From SZUA-430 sp040381215 (GTDB lineage Bacteria > Pseudomonadota > Alphaproteobacteria > Micropepsales > Micropepsaceae), in NCBI GenBank assembly GCA_040381215.1, contig JBEIHO010000002.1, positions 44,851 through 108,850 of the forward strand: a stretch of 64,000 bases of DNA. Direction: 5' to 3'. This document shows, in pieces, positions 32,792-41,022 of this stretch. Made by a program: the position numbers and the translations under genes. Positions within the stretch are counted from its first letter, which is position 1. Each line of letters opens with the position of its first letter. The notes beneath the pieces were generated by a model. That model was not told where the DNA came from and made no database searches. It saw only the letters and a program-made list of their open reading frames with translations.

Positions 32792-33576
32792 GTGCGCGAC
32801 GGCTTGCCGACTTCGCCCTGCCCGCCCTTGTTGCCATTGGCGTGCTGGGCTTCTGGGAATGGGCTGTGGCGGCCTTCGAGGTGTCGAAGTTCGTGCTGCC
32901 GGCCCCCTCCGCCATCGCAATGGCGCTGCAGGAGAACGCAGCCTCCCTGATGGCTTCGGCGTGGGTGACCTTGCGCATCACGTTGCAGGCGTTCCTCATC
33001 GCCCTCGCGCTGGGTGTCGTGCTTGCCGTCGTGTTCTCGCAGAGCCGGATGATCGAGCGCGCCCTTTATCCCTATGCGATCACGCTGCAGGTCACGCCCA
33101 TCGTCGCGATCGCGCCGCTGATCCTGATCTGGGTCGGGCTGGACAATGCCGAGCAGGCCGTTCTGATCCTTGCCATCATCGTCGCCTTCTTCCCGATCCT
33201 CGCCAATACGACGCTGGGGTTGAAGTCTGTTGACCGGCAGTTGCATGAGCTTTTCGACCTGTACGGTGCCACGCGCTGGCAGCGACTGGTTCGTCTGCAG
33301 TTGCCGGCGGCGCTGCCGTTCTTGCTTGCCGGGATGAAAGTCTCGGGGGGCCTGGCGCTGATCGGCGCGGTGGTGGCCGAGTTTGCGGCGGGCTCCGGTA
33401 CATCGACGGGCCTTGCCTGGCGCATCGCCGAGGCTGGCAACCGGCTGGAGACCGAGAAGGCCTTCGCGGCGCTCCTGATCCTGTCGCTGATCGGGATTGC
33501 GGTGTTCTGGGCGCTGTCGCTTCTGGAATGGTTTGCATTGAGAAAATGGCACGAAAGCGCCACGCGACGGGAATAA
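32788..33576 (+). CDS. ABC transporter permease (SsuC/ThiX type)
   Basis: A 262-residue BPD-type permease with about six helices (LALPALVAIGVLGFWEW first) and the cytoplasmic EAA-type loop (HELFDLYGATRWQRLVRLQLPAALPFLLAGMKVSGGLALIG). It completes the importer made of the binding protein, ATPase and itself. It is the last gene of the transcript that begins at the DUF1214 gene, and a strongly AT-rich gap follows. Confidence 0.91.
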   Translation: MSARRLADFALPALVAIGVLGFWEWAVAAFEVSKFVLPAPSAIAMALQENAASLMASAWVTLRITLQAFLIALALGVVLAVVFSQSRMIERALYPYAITLQVTPIVAIAPLILIWVGLDNAEQAVLILAIIVAFFPILANTTLGLKSVDRQLHELFDLYGATRWQRLVRLQLPAALPFLLAGMKVSGGLALIGAVVAEFAAGSGTSTGLAWRIAEAGNRLETEKAFAALLILSLIGIAVFWALSLLEWFALRKWHESATRRE

Positions 33577-33587
33577 AACGCCACTCA

Positions 33588-33618
33588 ATGTTATTTATTC
33601 CAATTCACATGTTTTATT
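33588..33618 (+). promoter_or_regulatory. AT-rich candidate operator ahead of the sulfite-reductase unit
   Basis: ATGTTATTTATT (33588-33599) and ATGTTTTATT (33609-33618) are direct repeats starting 21 bases apart, two helical turns, in a gap that is far more AT-rich than any neighbour. TTGACT follows immediately at 33617-33622 and could be the -35 element for the DUF2849 gene at 33665. Regulator unknown; a sulfur-responsive LysR- or Rrf2-type factor is an inference. Confidence 0.4.
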
Positions 33619-33664
33619 GACTTTTAGTACGGGTCGCCGCAATCTGCCGTGAAAGGAAAGCGGC

Positions 33665-33958
33665 ATGCTCCAGGTCCTGACGGCAAACAGGCTGATTGAC
33701 GGCGAAGTGGTCTATCTCGCGCCCAACGGGGCGTGGGCGGAGCGGCTGGATGCCGCGCGGGTATTCGACAACAAGGCCGATGCCGATGCTGCGCTTGGTC
33801 TGGGTGGCGAGGCGGAGCGGCGCCAGCTGATCGTGCATGCGTATCTTTTCGATGTTGTCCAGGTCGACGACGGCCTCAAGCCGGTCAAGCAGCGCGAGAT
33901 CATCCGCGCGGCGGGGCCTACCGTGCGACGCGATCTTGGCAAGCAGGCGGCGGCCTGA
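33665..33958 (+). CDS. DUF2849 domain-containing protein (sulfite-reductase operon)
   Basis: The 97-residue protein reads MLQVLTANRLIDGEVVYLA then GAWAERLDAARVFD, LIVHAYLFDVV and PVKQREIIRAAGPTVR, the standard form of DUF2849, which in Alphaproteobacteria almost always precedes the cysI-type gene. AAGGA lies 7 bases before the ATG. Its TGA stop shares an A with the next ATG (TGATG). Probably a small accessory factor for assimilatory sulfite reduction. Confidence 0.9.
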   Translation: MLQVLTANRLIDGEVVYLAPNGAWAERLDAARVFDNKADADAALGLGGEAERRQLIVHAYLFDVVQVDDGLKPVKQREIIRAAGPTVRRDLGKQAAA

Positions 33959-35607
33959 TGTATCGCTACGACGAGTTTGACCAGCGTGCCGTTGACGAAC
34001 GCGTCGCGCAGTTCGCGGGCCAGGTGGCGCGGCGGCTTTCCGGGGAACTCACGGAGGACGAGTTCAAGCCGCTCAGGCTGATGAACGGGCTTTATCTCCA
34101 GCTGCATGCCTACATGCTGCGCGTGGCCATTCCCTATGGAACGCTGTCGTCACGCCAGATGCACATGCTGGCCCATATCGCGCGGACCTGGGACAAGGGC
34201 TACGGGCACTTCACGACACGCCAGAACCTTCAGTTCAACTGGCCACGCCTTGCCGACGTGCCGGACATGCTGCGTGCGCTTGCGTCGGTCGAGATGCACG
34301 CCATCCAGACCAGCGGCAACTGCATCCGCAACGTGACGTCGGATCAGTTCGCCGGCGCGGCCATCGATGAAGTCGAGGATCCCCGGATCTGGTCGGAGAT
34401 CATCCGGCAGTGGTCGACGTTCCACCCCGAATTTTCGTACCTGCCACGCAAGTTCAAGGTAGCGGTCACGGCCTCACCTCAGGATCGTGCGGCCATCAAG
34501 GTGCACGATATCGGGATCGTGATCCGCAAGGGGGATGCGGGCGCCAATGTGTTCGATGTCTGGGTCGGTGGCGGACAAGGCCGGACCCCGATCATCGGAC
34601 AATTGATCGGCGAAGGGATCGCGCCCGAGGACCTGCTGGCCTATCTGGAGGCGACGATGCGGGTCTACAACCAGCATGGACGTCGCGACAACATCTACAA
34701 GGCGCGGATCAAGATCCTGGTGCACCAGATCGGTGCGGCCGAGATGCGCCGGCAGGTCGAGGCCGAGTTTGCCGAGGTCAAGGCGAAGGGTGCCGTCACG
34801 GTGCCGCCGGAGGAGATCGCGCGCATTGCCGCCTATTTCCGTGCGCCTGCCTTCGAGACGCTTGTCGATGCCGACCTGTCGGCCGCGCGCCGTGACGCGG
34901 GCTTTGCGGCGTGGCACGACATCAACGTGGCAAGGCACAAGGTGCCGGGCTATGCGATCGTCACGATCTCTCTCAAGCCCATCGGCGGCATTCCCGGTGA
35001 CGCCAGCGCCGATCAGATGGACCTGGTGGCCGAGCTTGCGAAGACCTACAGCTTCGATGAAATCCGTGTGAGCCATGAGCAGAACCTGGTTCTGGCGCAT
35101 GTGCGCCAGCGTGACCTGCCTGCTGTCTGGCGCAAGCTCGAGGCGGCGGACCTGGGGACGGCGAACCACGGCCTGATCTCGGACATCATCGCCTGCCCCG
35201 GGCTCGATTATTGCGACCTGGCCAATGCGCGCTCGATCTCCATCGCGCAGGCGATCAGCAACCGCTTCGCAGCGCTCGACCGACAGCGGGCGATCGGCGA
35301 GCTGAAGCTCAAGATCTCGGGCTGCATCAATGCCTGCGGGCACCATCACGTGGGGCATATCGGCATCCTCGGCGTCGACAAGAAAGGTGTCGAGTTCTAC
35401 CAGATCACGCTGGGCGGCTCGGGCGACGAGACCACGTCACTTGGCGAGATCCTGGGCCCTGCGTTTGGCGAGGCCGAGGTGACGGATGCCATCGAGGCCC
35501 TGGTCGATACTTATCTTGACTTGCGCCAGGACGGCGAGCGCTTCCTCGACACCTATCGGCGTGTCGGCATCCAGCCCTTCAGGGAGAAACTCTATGCCTC
35601 TCATTAA
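33958..35607 (+). CDS. cysI: Siroheme-[4Fe-4S] nitrite/sulfite reductase, CysI type
   Basis: This 549-residue hemoprotein has the paired half-domains (LSSRQMHMLAHIARTWDKGYGHFTTRQNLQFNW, then QTSGNCIRNVTSD) and the iron-sulfur/siroheme ligands Cys413-x5-Cys419 (CPGLDYC) and Cys456-x3-Cys460 (CINAC). It reduces sulfite to sulfide for cysteine synthesis; nitrite is possible in the family, but the DUF2849/DUF934 context favours sulfite. The start is ATG 33958, fixed by the TGATG overlap. It overlaps the following DUF934 gene by 14 bases. Confidence 0.92.
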   Translation: MYRYDEFDQRAVDERVAQFAGQVARRLSGELTEDEFKPLRLMNGLYLQLHAYMLRVAIPYGTLSSRQMHMLAHIARTWDKGYGHFTTRQNLQFNWPRLADVPDMLRALASVEMHAIQTSGNCIRNVTSDQFAGAAIDEVEDPRIWSEIIRQWSTFHPEFSYLPRKFKVAVTASPQDRAAIKVHDIGIVIRKGDAGANVFDVWVGGGQGRTPIIGQLIGEGIAPEDLLAYLEATMRVYNQHGRRDNIYKARIKILVHQIGAAEMRRQVEAEFAEVKAKGAVTVPPEEIARIAAYFRAPAFETLVDADLSAARRDAGFAAWHDINVARHKVPGYAIVTISLKPIGGIPGDASADQMDLVAELAKTYSFDEIRVSHEQNLVLAHVRQRDLPAVWRKLEAADLGTANHGLISDIIACPGLDYCDLANARSISIAQAISNRFAALDRQRAIGELKLKISGCINACGHHHVGHIGILGVDKKGVEFYQITLGGSGDETTSLGEILGPAFGEAEVTDAIEALVDTYLDLRQDGERFLDTYRRVGIQPFREKLYASH

Positions 35608-36109
35608 GGACGGCGCGTTCGTCGCCGATGCATTCACGCGCGTGGCCGATGCCGATGCCCTGCCTCCAGGGGCCGTCATCGTGTCGCTCGCCCGGTTCGT
35701 CGCTGAACGGGACCAGCTCCTGGAACGCAATGCGCCGCTTGGCGTTCGTATCGGGTCGCATGAAACCCCTGACGTCCTTGGCGATGACGTTCACCGCTTT
35801 GCCGTGGTCGAGCTTTCGTTCCCGAAGTTCCGCGATGGGCGTGGCTATTCCTCGGCGCGCGTTTTGCGTGACCGGCTTGGCTACCGCGGCGAGGTGCGTG
35901 CGGCTGGCGATGTGCTGCGGGACCAGTGGCTCTTCATGCGTCGCTGCGGCATTGATGCCTTCGAGGTGCGCGAGGGCACGCGGATCGAGGATTTCACGGC
36001 TGCGATGCGCGAGCAGACCGTCTTCTACCAGTCCTCGGCCGACAATGTGCCGAGCATCTTTGCCTTGCGGGAGAGCCGGCGCCAGCAGACGGCCCTGGCC
36101 GCCGAATAG
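35594..36109 (+). CDS. DUF934 domain-containing protein (sulfite-reductase operon)
   Basis: The 171-residue protein shows the DUF934 core (LGVRIGSHETPDVLGDDVHRFAVVELSFPKFRDGRGYSSARVLRDRLGYRGEVRAAGDVLRDQ, read in pieces). DUF934 genes occur between cysI and cysH in most Alphaproteobacteria. Here cysH does not follow: the next gene is a convergent MFS transporter. The product is thought to help sulfite or adenylyl-sulfate reduction, but its activity is not established. Confidence 0.9.
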   Translation: MPLIKDGAFVADAFTRVADADALPPGAVIVSLARFVAERDQLLERNAPLGVRIGSHETPDVLGDDVHRFAVVELSFPKFRDGRGYSSARVLRDRLGYRGEVRAAGDVLRDQWLFMRRCGIDAFEVREGTRIEDFTAAMREQTVFYQSSADNVPSIFALRESRRQQTALAAE

Positions 36110-36113
36110 CGCC

Positions 36114-37268
36114 TCAGTCGGGCTTCAGGTCGGACAGACGGTCCACCTTGCGCAATTCCGGGAACATCCATGCCCAGAGCGCCACGACACCCAGCGTGCC
36201 CAGGCCGCCGACGATCACGGCGGGCACGGTTCCCCACCAGGCGGCAGTGAGGCCGGATTCGAATTCACCGAGCTCGTTCGATGCGCCGATGAACAGCATG
36301 TTGACGGCGCTGACACGGCCACGCATGTGATCGGGCGTTGCGAGTTGCGTCAATGCGTGGCGGACATTCACGCTGACCATGTCGGACGCGCCAAGCACGA
36401 CAAGCGCCGCAAATGACAGGTAGAAATTCTCCGACAGGCCAAAGACGATGGTTGCGACGCCGAAGATGGCGACGCATGCGAACATCCTGACGCCGGCATT
36501 GCGCTCGATCGGGCGGGCGGTCAGCCAGAACGACATCGAGGCCGCGCCGATCGCGGGTGCGGCCTTCAGCAGGCCAAACCCCATCGGCCCCACATGCAGG
36601 ATCTCGTTGGCGAAGAACGGCAAAAGCGCGGTTGCGCCACCGAGCAGCACGGCGAAAAGGTCGAGGGAGATCGCCCCCATCAGCTCGCGGCGGCGCCTGA
36701 CATAGACGATGCCCTCGGCTACGCGCTCGAGCAGCGAGCCAGTGGGCGGCGCGAGGCGCGGCCGTTCGATGCGGATCGCAAAGATCACGAAGCCGACCAG
36801 CGTGAAGAGGGCGAAGGAGAACCCGAACGCGAAGTCCGCACCAAGCAGCAGCGCCGCGCCGCCAAGGGCGGGTCCGGAAATGATGGCAACCTGCATGGCG
36901 GAGGAACTGACGGCGATGGCACGCGGCAGCAAGTCGGCGGGCACGATCTGCGGCAGGAAGGACTGCGAGGCTGGTGCCGAGAATGCGCGGGCGGTGCCGA
37001 AAAGCAGGAGGATCGCGAAATAGGCATTCGGGTCGGTGACACCCGCCCACGTCACGGCCATGAACATGGCGGCGCACAGGGCTTCCACCAGATAGCTCAG
37101 CGCGAGGATCACGCGGCGCTCGTAGCGATCGGCAACGTCGCCGGCGTAGAGCGTGAAGGCGAACATCGGTGCAAACTGCGCCAGACCCACGAGGCCCAGC
37201 GACCAGGGATCGCGCGTCAGCTCGTAGACCCTCCAGGCGACGGCAGCCGACAGGACCTGCATGGCCAC
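36114..37268 (-). CDS. MFS transporter, multidrug/enterobactin-exporter type
   Basis: A 12-helix carrier of the MFS_3 type with the DVADRYERRVIL loop after helix 2 and long regular helices after it. From the GTG at 37268 the first helix is cut short: MAMQVLSAAVAWRVYELT. The frame extends upstream to a TGA at 37323-37325 with codons reading PIFTRNLYLFLVSRFCSN, which is normal MFS N-terminal sequence, but contains no ATG, GTG or TTG. ATT at 37317-37319 could be the true start, coupled to the stop of the gene before it. The gene is convergent with DUF934 (4 bases between stops). Confidence 0.85.
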   Translation of the reverse strand: MAMQVLSAAVAWRVYELTRDPWSLGLVGLAQFAPMFAFTLYAGDVADRYERRVILALSYLVEALCAAMFMAVTWAGVTDPNAYFAILLLFGTARAFSAPASQSFLPQIVPADLLPRAIAVSSSAMQVAIISGPALGGAALLLGADFAFGFSFALFTLVGFVIFAIRIERPRLAPPTGSLLERVAEGIVYVRRRRELMGAISLDLFAVLLGGATALLPFFANEILHVGPMGFGLLKAAPAIGAASMSFWLTARPIERNAGVRMFACVAIFGVATIVFGLSENFYLSFAALVVLGASDMVSVNVRHALTQLATPDHMRGRVSAVNMLFIGASNELGEFESGLTAAWWGTVPAVIVGGLGTLGVVALWAWMFPELRKVDRLSDLKPD

Positions 37269-37322
37269 GTTCGAGCAGAAGCGGCTGACGAGGAAGAGAT
37301 AGAGATTACGTGTAAAAATCGG

Positions 37323-37541
37323 TCAGGTCCTGCGCGCCGCGAGCAGGGCGCGAATGGTTGCGGTCACCAGCACGGCGAACGCGAGGATGGCAATGATGAT
37401 CCACGAACCGACATCGAAGGTCTTGCCTTCCTCGAGATAACGGGCAAGACCGAAGCCCATCAGGGAGACCACGACAAAGACGACGCCCAGCTTGAGGGTC
37501 TGAACGAACTTCTCGAAGGGCGTCTTCTTCCTGATGGTCAT
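37323..37541 (-). CDS. DUF6460-like small membrane protein
   Basis: The 72-residue product (MTIRKKTPFEKFVQTLKL start) has two helices (GVVFVVVSLMGFGLARYL and GSWIIIAILAFAVLVTATIR) linked by EEGKTFD. Small proteins of this form occur across Alphaproteobacteria. The ATG at 37541 is chosen over a longer open frame. It is sandwiched between the 152-residue membrane protein upstream and the MFS gene downstream, all on the minus strand with almost no spacing, so an operon is likely. Confidence 0.72.
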   Translation of the reverse strand: MTIRKKTPFEKFVQTLKLGVVFVVVSLMGFGLARYLEEGKTFDVGSWIIIAILAFAVLVTATIRALLAARRT

Positions 37542-37551
37542 GGCTGCCAGT

Positions 37552-38010
37552 TCACGAATCTGCCTGCGGACGGGTGAGGCTGGCGAATAGCAGACCTGCG
37601 AGAAGTCCTGCAAACACCTGCGCGCCCAGTCCCATGGGGCTGCGCGCACCGAAAACGCCGACGGTGCCGAGTTGGGTCTTCATCAGCGTGAACATCACGA
37701 AGATGGCCACGGCGCCTGCCACGGCAAACACGACCGTGCGCAGGCCTGTAACGCGGGCAACAAGGCCGGAGGCCAGAAACGCCAGCAACAGGGCCACAGA
37801 GGTCAGGATACCGTAGAGAGGTTGCAGGCCAACGACATCGTCGGCCATCCATGAGGCCCGTTCGGCCAGGGACAATTGGGCGCCGGGCATGGAGCCCGAC
37901 ATGGCGGCGGCCTCGAGCCAGGCCTGCTGGATGAACCAGGAATGAGCCAGCGAACCGAGGATCGTCATGAAAACTGCGGCGGCGGCAAAGGCAAGTATCC
38001 GGCGGAGCAT
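37552..38010 (-). CDS. Four-helix membrane protein, unknown family
   Basis: The 152-residue protein has helices at about 4-25 (ILAFAAAAVFMTILGSLAHS), 62-85, 89-110 and 128-148, with a short extramembrane stretch in between (MSGSMPGAQLSLAERASWMADD). The ribosome site GAGAGGAAAGAGGG directly precedes the ATG at 38010. It is first in the unit with the DUF6460-like and MFS genes and divergent from the sugar-dehydrogenase gene, 93 bases between starts. Nothing in the sequence indicates a catalytic role. Confidence 0.75.
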   Translation of the reverse strand: MLRRILAFAAAAVFMTILGSLAHSWFIQQAWLEAAAMSGSMPGAQLSLAERASWMADDVVGLQPLYGILTSVALLLAFLASGLVARVTGLRTVVFAVAGAVAIFVMFTLMKTQLGTVGVFGARSPMGLGAQVFAGLLAGLLFASLTRPQADS

Positions 38011-38103
38011 CCCTCTTTCCTCTCTTTCAGGCCCTTTGCTTATGCCCTGAAATAGGCTCAGATGGTACAGGTTTTGGAATTTGGTTACCGCAGGGACATG
38101 TCC

Positions 38104-39291
38104 ATGAACGCTCGCCCCCTCATGCCCAGCCTTGGTCTTGTGGCGCTCCTGAACGGGGTCGCCTTTGCCGATCTGGCGCCGCCGCCACCACCCCAGCCGG
38201 TCGAGAGGCCGGTTCCCGGCGCCTCGGCGGCGTTGACTGCGCCCGTCGTCAAGACCGGCTACAAGGTCGTCGAGGTGGCCGAAGGCCTCGATCACCCGTG
38301 GTCCCTGGCCTTTCTTCCCGATGGCGCCATCCTGGTGACGGAGCGCGCCGGCCGTCTGCGGATCATTCGCGACGGCAAGCTTGTGGCCGAAGCCGTGGCT
38401 GGCGTTCCCGCCGTTCACACCGGAAGCCAGGCCGGGCTGTTCGACGTGGTCCTGCATCCGGATTTTGCTGCCAACAGCCTCGTCTACCTGACCTATGCGC
38501 ACGGAACGGATGGCGCCAACGCGCTGCGCGTGGCGCGGGCGCGCTTCGACGGATCCTCGCTGAAGGACCTGCGCGTGATCTTCGAGGCCAAGCCCCTCAA
38601 GGACACCAACAACCATTATGGCGCGCGCATGGTCTTCCTGCCTGACGGCACCTTTGCGCTTACGATCGGCGATGGTTTTGAATACCGCGAGCGCGCGCAG
38701 GACCTCAGTTCGCACCTCGGCAAGATCGTGCGGCTCAAGGACGATGGCTCGGAACCCGGCGATAATCCTTATCTGGCCACGGCAGGCGCGGCGAAGGGGC
38801 TTTATTCGGCCGGCCACCGCAACCAGCAGGGGCTCGCGCTCGATCCGGTCACGGGCGTCCTCTACGAGACCGAGCATGGTGCGAAGGGCGGCGACGAGCT
38901 GAACGTGATCCTGCCCGGCAAGAATTATGGCTGGCCGCTGATTACCCATGGTCGCGATTATTCGGGCGCGCAGATCTCGCCGTTCAACGCAAAGCCCGGT
39001 CTCGAGCAGCCCCTGGTCTACTGGACGCCGTCGATTGCGCCGTCGGGCACGGCGGTCTATCGCGGTGACAAGTTCCCGGCTTGGAACGGCGACATCTTCG
39101 TGGGTGCGCTGGCCAAGCAGCACCTGCGCCGCGTGGATCTCGACGAGCAGGGCAATGCCGTCGGCGAACAGCAATTGCTGACGGAACGCGGCGAGCGGAT
39201 CCGCGATGTCCGCGCAAGCCCCGACGGTTTCCTCTATGTCACGACCGACGACGAGGCTGGCAAGGTGCTTCGGATCGAGCCTTCGCCCTAG
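38104..39291 (+). CDS. PQQ-dependent sugar (aldose) dehydrogenase, soluble type
   Basis: The exported 395-residue protein has a signal sequence (MPSLGLVALLNGVAFAD) followed by a Pro-rich linker and the six-bladed beta-propeller of soluble PQQ sugar dehydrogenases: LDHPWSLAFLPDGAILVTERAGRL, HPDFAANSLVYLTYA, RNQQGLALDPVTGVLYETEHGAKGGDELNVILPGKNYGWP. The conserved His in GLDHPW is present, consistent with cofactor-side catalysis. It oxidises aldoses to lactones in the periplasm if PQQ is available; no PQQ biosynthesis gene is in this window. AGGGA gives the ATG at 38104 a better site than the ATG at 38098. Confidence 0.88.
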   Translation: MNARPLMPSLGLVALLNGVAFADLAPPPPPQPVERPVPGASAALTAPVVKTGYKVVEVAEGLDHPWSLAFLPDGAILVTERAGRLRIIRDGKLVAEAVAGVPAVHTGSQAGLFDVVLHPDFAANSLVYLTYAHGTDGANALRVARARFDGSSLKDLRVIFEAKPLKDTNNHYGARMVFLPDGTFALTIGDGFEYRERAQDLSSHLGKIVRLKDDGSEPGDNPYLATAGAAKGLYSAGHRNQQGLALDPVTGVLYETEHGAKGGDELNVILPGKNYGWPLITHGRDYSGAQISPFNAKPGLEQPLVYWTPSIAPSGTAVYRGDKFPAWNGDIFVGALAKQHLRRVDLDEQGNAVGEQQLLTERGERIRDVRASPDGFLYVTTDDEAGKVLRIEPSP

Positions 39292-39414
39292 GCTGTTGCC
39301 GGGGCGCCTTGGTAAACCCGGGACGCCGCGGCTCACGGAAATGGCACTTGATCGCCATGGCGCAGTGATGTTGTTTACTCCCTGATCCGGAGGCGTGTCG
39401 GGGGACGCGCGCCG

Positions 39415-40812
39415 GTGTGGGGATTTTTCGTGTCAAAACAGATCGCTATCGCGGGTTTCTGCCTGCTGCTTGGGGGCTGCACGCTGCTGGAGTCCGTGTC
39501 GGAACTCGCGCCGGGTGATGTTCCTGCAAACTGGTCGCAACCGGTCCTGACGTCTGAAAAGACCTGGCCGGACCGCGATTGGTGGACCGGCTTTGCCAGC
39601 GCGGAACTCAACGGGTTGATGGAAACCGCGCAGCGCGAGAACCTCGACATCGCGATCGCCAAGGCGCGGGTCGAGCAGGCCGACGCCTTGTTGCGGCAGA
39701 CGGGCTCATCGCTTCTTCCCGCCATCGGGGCGCGGCTGGGCGCGCGCGAGAATGGTGCGATCCATGATCCAGCCTCGACGCCGGTCCAGACACTCACGGC
39801 TTCAGCGACCGTGTCCTATGAGGTCGATTTCTGGGGGCGCAATTTCGAGAATACGCGCGCGGCCTGGCGTTCTCTCGATGCCAGCGAATTCGACCAGGAA
39901 ACGGTTGCGCTGACCACGGTTTCGAGCGTGGCGAATGCCTATTTCCGCTTGTTGTCGCTGCGCGACCGGCTGCGCCTGTCGAGGCTGAACGTCGCCAATG
40001 CAACCAAGATCCTGGCGCTCACACGCAAGCAGTTCGACGCCGGCACCATCAGCCGGCTGCCGCTGGCGCAGCAGGAATCCCTGCTCGCCTCGCTCAACGC
40101 GCAGGCCGCGAGCCTTGAACTGCAGGAACGCCAGGCGCTGGGTTCGCTGGCGGTGCTGCTGGGCAAGCCCGTGCAGGATCTGGTCATCGCCGGTGCAACG
40201 CTCGAGGGGCTTGCGGCGCCGACCGTTGGCGCCGGGCTCACGTCTGAGCTGCTGGCACGCCGACCGGATGTGAAGAGCGCGGAGGCGTCGCTCTCGGCGG
40301 CGCAGGCCAATCTTGCAGCGGCGCGTGCAGCCTATCTGCCGACGATCTCGCTGACGGGCGACGCCGGCGTCACGAGCACTGCCCTCGCCGGCTTGATCAG
40401 CGGCAGCAACGGCGCCTACACGATCGGCGCCACGCTGGTGCAGGCCGTGTTTCAGGGCGGGGAGCTGATCGCCCAGAACGACCGCGCCTATTACCGGCGC
40501 GAGGAGCTTCTGGCGTCATATCGGAAGGCCGCGCTGAACGCATTCGCCGACGCGGACGCGGCGCTGACTGGCGCGACGACATCGGGACTGCAGGAACAAC
40601 AGCAGCTGGTTGCGGCCACCTCGGCGGCAGAAGCCCTGCGCATTGCAGAGCTGCAGTACAAGGCCGGTACGGTCGATTTCCTCACCGTCCTCAGCGCGCA
40701 GCAGACGCTCTACTCGGCGCAGGACCAGCTGGCGCAGACCCGCGCCGCCCGGCTGCAGGCTGTCGTCGGCCTGTTTCGCGCCCTGGGCGGTGGCTGGAAG
40801 GCCCCGTCCTGA
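39415..40812 (+). CDS. Outer-membrane efflux lipoprotein, NodT/TolC type
   Basis: 465 residues with a lipoprotein signal (IAIAGFCLLLGGC, lipidated Cys) and two repeats of the TolC/outer-membrane-factor fold, e.g. LMETAQRENLDIAIAKARVEQADALLRQTGSSLLP, SYEVDFWGRNFENTRAAW, ARRPDVKSAEASLSAAQANLAAARAAYLPTISLTG. It forms the outer-membrane duct for the adaptor and ABC pump genes that follow. The start is either the GTG at 39415 (GGGGGA upstream) or the GTG at 39430; both leave the lipobox intact. Confidence 0.9.
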   Translation: MWGFFVSKQIAIAGFCLLLGGCTLLESVSELAPGDVPANWSQPVLTSEKTWPDRDWWTGFASAELNGLMETAQRENLDIAIAKARVEQADALLRQTGSSLLPAIGARLGARENGAIHDPASTPVQTLTASATVSYEVDFWGRNFENTRAAWRSLDASEFDQETVALTTVSSVANAYFRLLSLRDRLRLSRLNVANATKILALTRKQFDAGTISRLPLAQQESLLASLNAQAASLELQERQALGSLAVLLGKPVQDLVIAGATLEGLAAPTVGAGLTSELLARRPDVKSAEASLSAAQANLAAARAAYLPTISLTGDAGVTSTALAGLISGSNGAYTIGATLVQAVFQGGELIAQNDRAYYRREELLASYRKAALNAFADADAALTGATTSGLQEQQQLVAATSAAEALRIAELQYKAGTVDFLTVLSAQQTLYSAQDQLAQTRAARLQAVVGLFRALGGGWKAPS

Positions 40813-41022
40813 GCCCACGACAACGTATCGGCCACAGCCTGACTTAAATTATTCGTGATGCGGGGGGCCTGTCCCTGCCTCACAAGGGCTGAAAACGACT
40901 GTTTTTCAATTGGTTAGCCTCCCTGCGCCATGCAATTTGCCGCAGAGTGGCGCCGAGAATGCAACTTCAGTTTGTGCAACGCATCGGTCTATTTTGTGCC
41001 GGGGATTGGGTGGCTTGAACGC

